NCBI GenBank assembly: GCA_030836665.1
Contig: JAUPLX010000089.1
Coordinates: 1 to 9,452, forward strand
Reading direction: 5' to 3'
Origin: Patescibacteria group bacterium
Lineage (GTDB): Bacteria; Patescibacteriota; Gracilibacteria; BD1-5; UBA2023
Length of the DNA stretch: 9,452 nt
Shown here: positions 6,901 through 9,452 of the stretch, piece after piece
Layout of the letters: every line of letters begins with the position of its first letter
Numbering within the stretch: position 1 is the stretch's first letter
The notes under the pieces: model-generated
What the model was told of the DNA's origin: nothing
The model's input: the letters and a program-made list of their open reading frames with translations, nothing else
Database searches by the model: none
Position numbers and translations under genes: made by a program

Positions 6901-9411
6901 ATTTCCCTGAAGGCCGACAAGACCAACGTCGATGCCGGGGACAAGGTGAAATTCGACGTCATCGTCAAGAACGTCCTCCAAAACGACATCAGCGACAAGG
7001 CCGAATACAAATGGGATTACAACGGCGACGGTTTCTATGAGGAAACCGGAGACAAGCCTACCGTCACCCACGTCTACGACAAGCCGGGAAATTTCAATAT
7101 GAAGGTAAAGGTCACCTACAAGGGCATTTCCAATACCAAGTACCAGGTCGTGAACGTGAAAAACGATCTTCGCCCGAGTGCCGAATACATCGCCATCGGA
7201 CGGAAGTTCGTCTTTCTCAATACCACTCCGGGCGTATATTCGACCGCGAAGTGGAATCTCGGAAACGGTCTCGCCACTTCCGAAAACAAGGATTTCTTCA
7301 CGTACGATTTCTCGAGCGACGACGATCTCTCTTCGATGGCGCTCCGTCTCGACGTATCCGACGGAAAAGACAACAAATACGTTGAGGTTCCCCTCCGGAA
7401 GGACGTCGTGAACGAAGCGAAGCTGAAGCGGAACGAAGACAAGGTCGCATATTTCTCTTATCCGAGGGCAAGCGACGATACCATCGAAGTTTCCAATCCC
7501 GGAGACAACGTCTTCCTCTATTTGGGCGAATCGAAGGATTCTCCCGTCAAATACGCCATCGATACCGATATCGACCTCGATTCCGACCTGAACGGCGAGA
7601 GTGCCGACGATGCCGATAACAAAGGTACCGAATCGTACGCGTCCGGAGCCCCCTTCGCCATCAAGGGTCTCGCGAACGGGCACAAGAACCGCACCGTCCG
7701 CATTACGACCTACGACGCCGCCGGAAAAAAGATCGCCACCAAGGACGTGAAGATCGTCGTTTCCTATCTTAAGGATTCCTCCGAATCGGGTTCCGGTTCC
7801 GAGGCTGACGTTCCGGAAGGGATTTCGGACAACGACAAGGCGAACATCGAAAAATTGAAAGACGTCATCCGAACCAAGGCTCCCGAGCAGGATCGGATGA
7901 AACTTATGCAGCAGCTCTCCGATCTCCAGGAGAATTGGTTCGATCAGCGCGAAAAGACGCGGATTATCCTCGACATGGAAGCCTCCCTTTCCGAACTGAA
8001 GATCGACCAGGGCGTAAAAGACGAAGCGTTCGCCCTTCTCGAAGGCTTCCTGATGGCGGATTCCCAGACTAAGGACGATATCGCCCTCGCCGTAAAGGTC
8101 TTGAAATCGCTCATTCCGGAATCCAATGCCCACTATGCCGAAATCGTCGGCGCCGATGGAAAGCCCGGGCTCGTGGACGAAATCCTTTCCCACCCGACCA
8201 ATACCGAACTCAATCGCGAACTCGGAAAAAAGATTCTCGACTACGTGAAGGACGACCAGAACGTCGAGAATAAGGATAAGCTCATCATCAAATCGCAGCT
8301 CGAAGTCATTATTTACGGAGGTCAGGCCAACGTTCCGACGAATCAGGAAGAGACTTCGAATTCCGACGAATCTCCTTCCGGAGCCGTAGCGTTCCTTCTC
8401 GGTCTCGGAAAGGGGATCGGCATCCTCATCGCCCTCGCGTTCGCCGTCTTCGCCGGACTCTTCGCCTTCTTTCAGATATCCAACAGGAATCCCGCTCTCG
8501 GATTTCAGGATTTCCTTATCGAACGTCTCTTCGGAGGAGGTTCTCCGGTAAAGAAGGATGTCTCCGCGGCTCCGGTAGTACCTCAGCCGAGCGAACCGAA
8601 ACCGGATCCCCTCGCTTCGATGTCCCCCACGATTTCAGCGGCTCCGGCGGAAGCTCCGGCTCCGGTATCACAAGATCCTCTCGCGAACGTCGCGCCGGCA
8701 TACGTCGCTCCGACCGAGTCGTACGTTCCTTCTCCGGATGCGGAAGCCACGCTTCCCGCTTGGCTCAAGGGATCTTCGCTCGATCCGTCCGTAAACGTGG
8801 CACATCCGGCAACGGAAGAGCCCGCCGTCGAATCTCCGGCTCCGGCACCGCAGGACCTCCTCGCGAACGTCGCGCCAGCTTTGGACGAAACGGTTGCCGC
8901 ATCTTCCGAATCCTTCGAAACCGCGGCTTCGTCCGCTCAGGATTCTTTGGAAAATATCGAAAGTACGGAAACCATCGAACCTACTCCCGAACCTACTCCC
9001 GAAACGGAATCTCCCACTCGTGACGAAACTCCGTCATTCGCGCCCCTCGGGCCCGATTCTTCCGACGATTTGCCCGATTGGCTAAAGGGTATGGACGCTG
9101 CCGAAATCAATCGCGAGGTTTCTGAAGAATTGTCTGAAACCGTCGCCGAAGATATTCCCACCCAAACCGGAGAACCGGAAGTCCGCGAAACGCAAATTTC
9201 CGACGACTTGCCTGATTGGCTGAAATCCAGTATCGTTACCCCGACATCGGAAGTTTCCGCCCCCGATGCGGTAGAGGCTTCTTCCGAAGAAACCGTTTCG
9301 GTGACGAAGAAGCCGAAACGCACCCCCAAGGCTTCTTCCGAAGAAACCAAACCCGCCGACGCGACGGTAGCCCCGGCTTCCGACGACTTGCCCGAATGGC
9401 TCAAACCGTAA
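3991..9411 (+). CDS. Giant membrane protein: VirB2/TrbC-like two-helix module, ~10 PKD/Ig-like domains, third membrane helix and DDLPDWLK-motif tail; one UGA = Gly
   Basis: This 1806-residue protein (ATG to TAA) has one in-frame TGA at codon 644; the standard code would split it into pieces of 643 residues and about 1160. Domains in order: signal peptide 1-37 (cut near A-N-A|S); a short segment with Cys39, 47, 56 and 67; two membrane helices (96-119, 137-160) joined by the basic loop S-S-G-D-E-E-K-V-K-K-A-K-G, a pattern shared with VirB2/TrbC-like proteins of CPR bacteria; a helical region (about 185-290); PKD-like beta-domains with the core Trp at 326/327, 437, 522, 617, 703, 813, 901, 1008 and 1088 (W-D-F-G-N-G, W-N-F-G-D-G, W-D-Y-N-G-D-G); a tenth Ig-like unit to about 1265; a helical domain (about 1275-1455); a third membrane helix (about 1467-1494); and a 310-residue low-complexity tail. 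With a cleaved signal peptide, the positive-inside rule places the PKD array outside and the tail in the cytoplasm. The role is unknown; surface attachment, or a scaffold for pili or secretion, is inferred. It has its own transcription unit after a terminator. Confidence 0.9.
5920..5922 (+). other. In-frame UGA read as glycine inside the fourth PKD domain (codon 644)
   Basis: The reading is G-K-Y-T-F-S-T-L-[UGA]-T-H-K-I-A-L-E-I-T. PKD domains nearly always have a Gly here (Y-x-F-x-x-x-G-x-Y/H-x-[IV]-x-L-x-[IV]); the next domain in the same protein has H-T-Y-K-K-S-G-T-Y-D-V-S-L-T-V. The frame then runs open for 1162 more codons. Confidence 0.93.
8653..8880 (+). repeat. Degenerate in-gene repeat, PAP-x-x-QD-x-LANVAPA
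   Basis: QDPLANVAPA is encoded at 8671-8700 and QDLLANVAPA at 8851-8880, exactly 180 bases (60 residues) apart. Each is preceded by a run of Pro-Ala codons, and the two copies share an identical 17-base core ending in GTCGCGCC. They lie in the cytoplasmic tail of the giant protein, with the first W-L-K-G motif between them, and suggest tail growth by duplication. Confidence 0.7.
8752..9408 (+). repeat. Four copies of the [DD]LP-x-WLK(G) motif in the tail of the giant protein
   Basis: The copies are L-P-A-W-L-K-G (8752-8772), D-D-L-P-D-W-L-K-G (9064-9090), D-D-L-P-D-W-L-K-S (9202-9228) and D-D-L-P-E-W-L-K-P (9382-9408), the last one ending at the C-terminus. Between them the sequence is disordered and rich in Pro, Ala, Ser, Glu and Thr, so the motif is the only conserved part. 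The codons differ between copies (for example CTA AAG, CTG AAA, CTC AAA), so the protein sequence rather than the DNA is being kept. It looks like a repeated short linear motif that binds a cytoplasmic partner. Confidence 0.8.
9276..9348 (+). repeat. Pair of identical 19-base repeats encoding [E/K]ASSEET
   Basis: A 19-base sequence starting GGCTTCTTCC is found at 9276-9294 and again at 9330-9348, 54 bases (18 codons) apart and in the same frame. It encodes A-S-S-E-E-T in the disordered tail, so a recent local duplication is likely. Confidence 0.7.
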
Positions 9412-9423
9412 TCCCCGTAAGAA

Positions 9424-9452
9424 ATGAACGGATCAGATAATTCGAAGGAAAA
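9424..9452 (+). CDS. Possible start of the next gene (truncated by window edge)
   Basis: An ATG 12 bases after the stop of the giant protein opens a frame M-N-G-S-D-N-S-K-E that runs off the right edge. The spacing would fit a second gene in the same operon. Only nine codons are visible, there is no clear Shine-Dalgarno sequence, and nothing can be said about function. Confidence 0.3.

Noticed and set aside
6187..8193. A 668-codon open frame on the minus strand opposite the PKD gene
   Set aside because: It is a codon-bias shadow: the product is Val/Gly/Asp/Arg-rich without domains, while the plus strand encodes recognisable PKD domains throughout.
9276..9348. TTCTTCCGAAGAA palindromes as protein-binding sites
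   Set aside because: They lie inside the coding tail, in frame, and are explained by a duplicated A-S-S-E-E-T peptide.

Overview
The window most likely comes from a Candidate Phyla Radiation bacterium that uses genetic code 25 (UGA read as glycine), that is Gracilibacteria (BD1-5/GN02) or Absconditabacteria (SR1). Three of the four complete genes are broken only by in-frame TGA codons, eight in total, and never by in-frame TAA or TAG. Restoring glycine at these TGAs gives full-length proteins, and several of them fall on glycines that are conserved in the protein family (GFPG and SPR-x-GT in MiaB, the Y-x-F-x-x-x-GTH turn of a PKD domain). All four complete genes end in TAA or TAG. Spot counts of several lines give roughly 50-70% G+C, which is high compared with the AT-rich recoded lineages I know of.

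Layout, left to right. (1) The 5' end of a type IV prepilin gene on the minus strand, running off the left edge, with a good sigma70-type promoter. (2) miaB (tRNA 2-methylthio-N6-isopentenyladenosine methylthiotransferase) on the minus strand, with six in-frame UGA codons. (3) A divergent promoter region. (4) On the plus strand, a HIT-family hydrolase, then 42 bases later a membrane-anchored family-1 solute-binding protein with one UGA; this pair ends in a clear Rho-independent terminator. (5) A 1806-residue membrane protein with one UGA at codon 644. It has a signal peptide, a VirB2/TrbC-like pair of membrane helices, about ten PKD/Ig-like domains, a helical domain, a third membrane helix, and a Pro/Ala/Ser/Glu-rich tail carrying four copies of a D-D-L-P-[DE]-W-L-K motif. 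(6) The possible start of another gene at the right edge.

The prepilin and the PKD protein point to cell-surface and attachment functions. The solute-binding protein points to uptake or sensing at the surface, although no permease or ATPase gene is in view. MiaB belongs to translation. Because the tRNA reading UGA (anticodon UCA) has A36, it could itself be a target of the MiaA/MiaB pathway, so the six UGAs in miaB suggest a possible feedback loop; this is inference only. The giant protein is the most novel object here: its predicted topology puts the PKD array outside the cell and the DDLPDWLK motif tail in the cytoplasm. No intergenic stretch exceeds 300 bases, and I saw no tRNA, rRNA, CRISPR array or insertion sequence.
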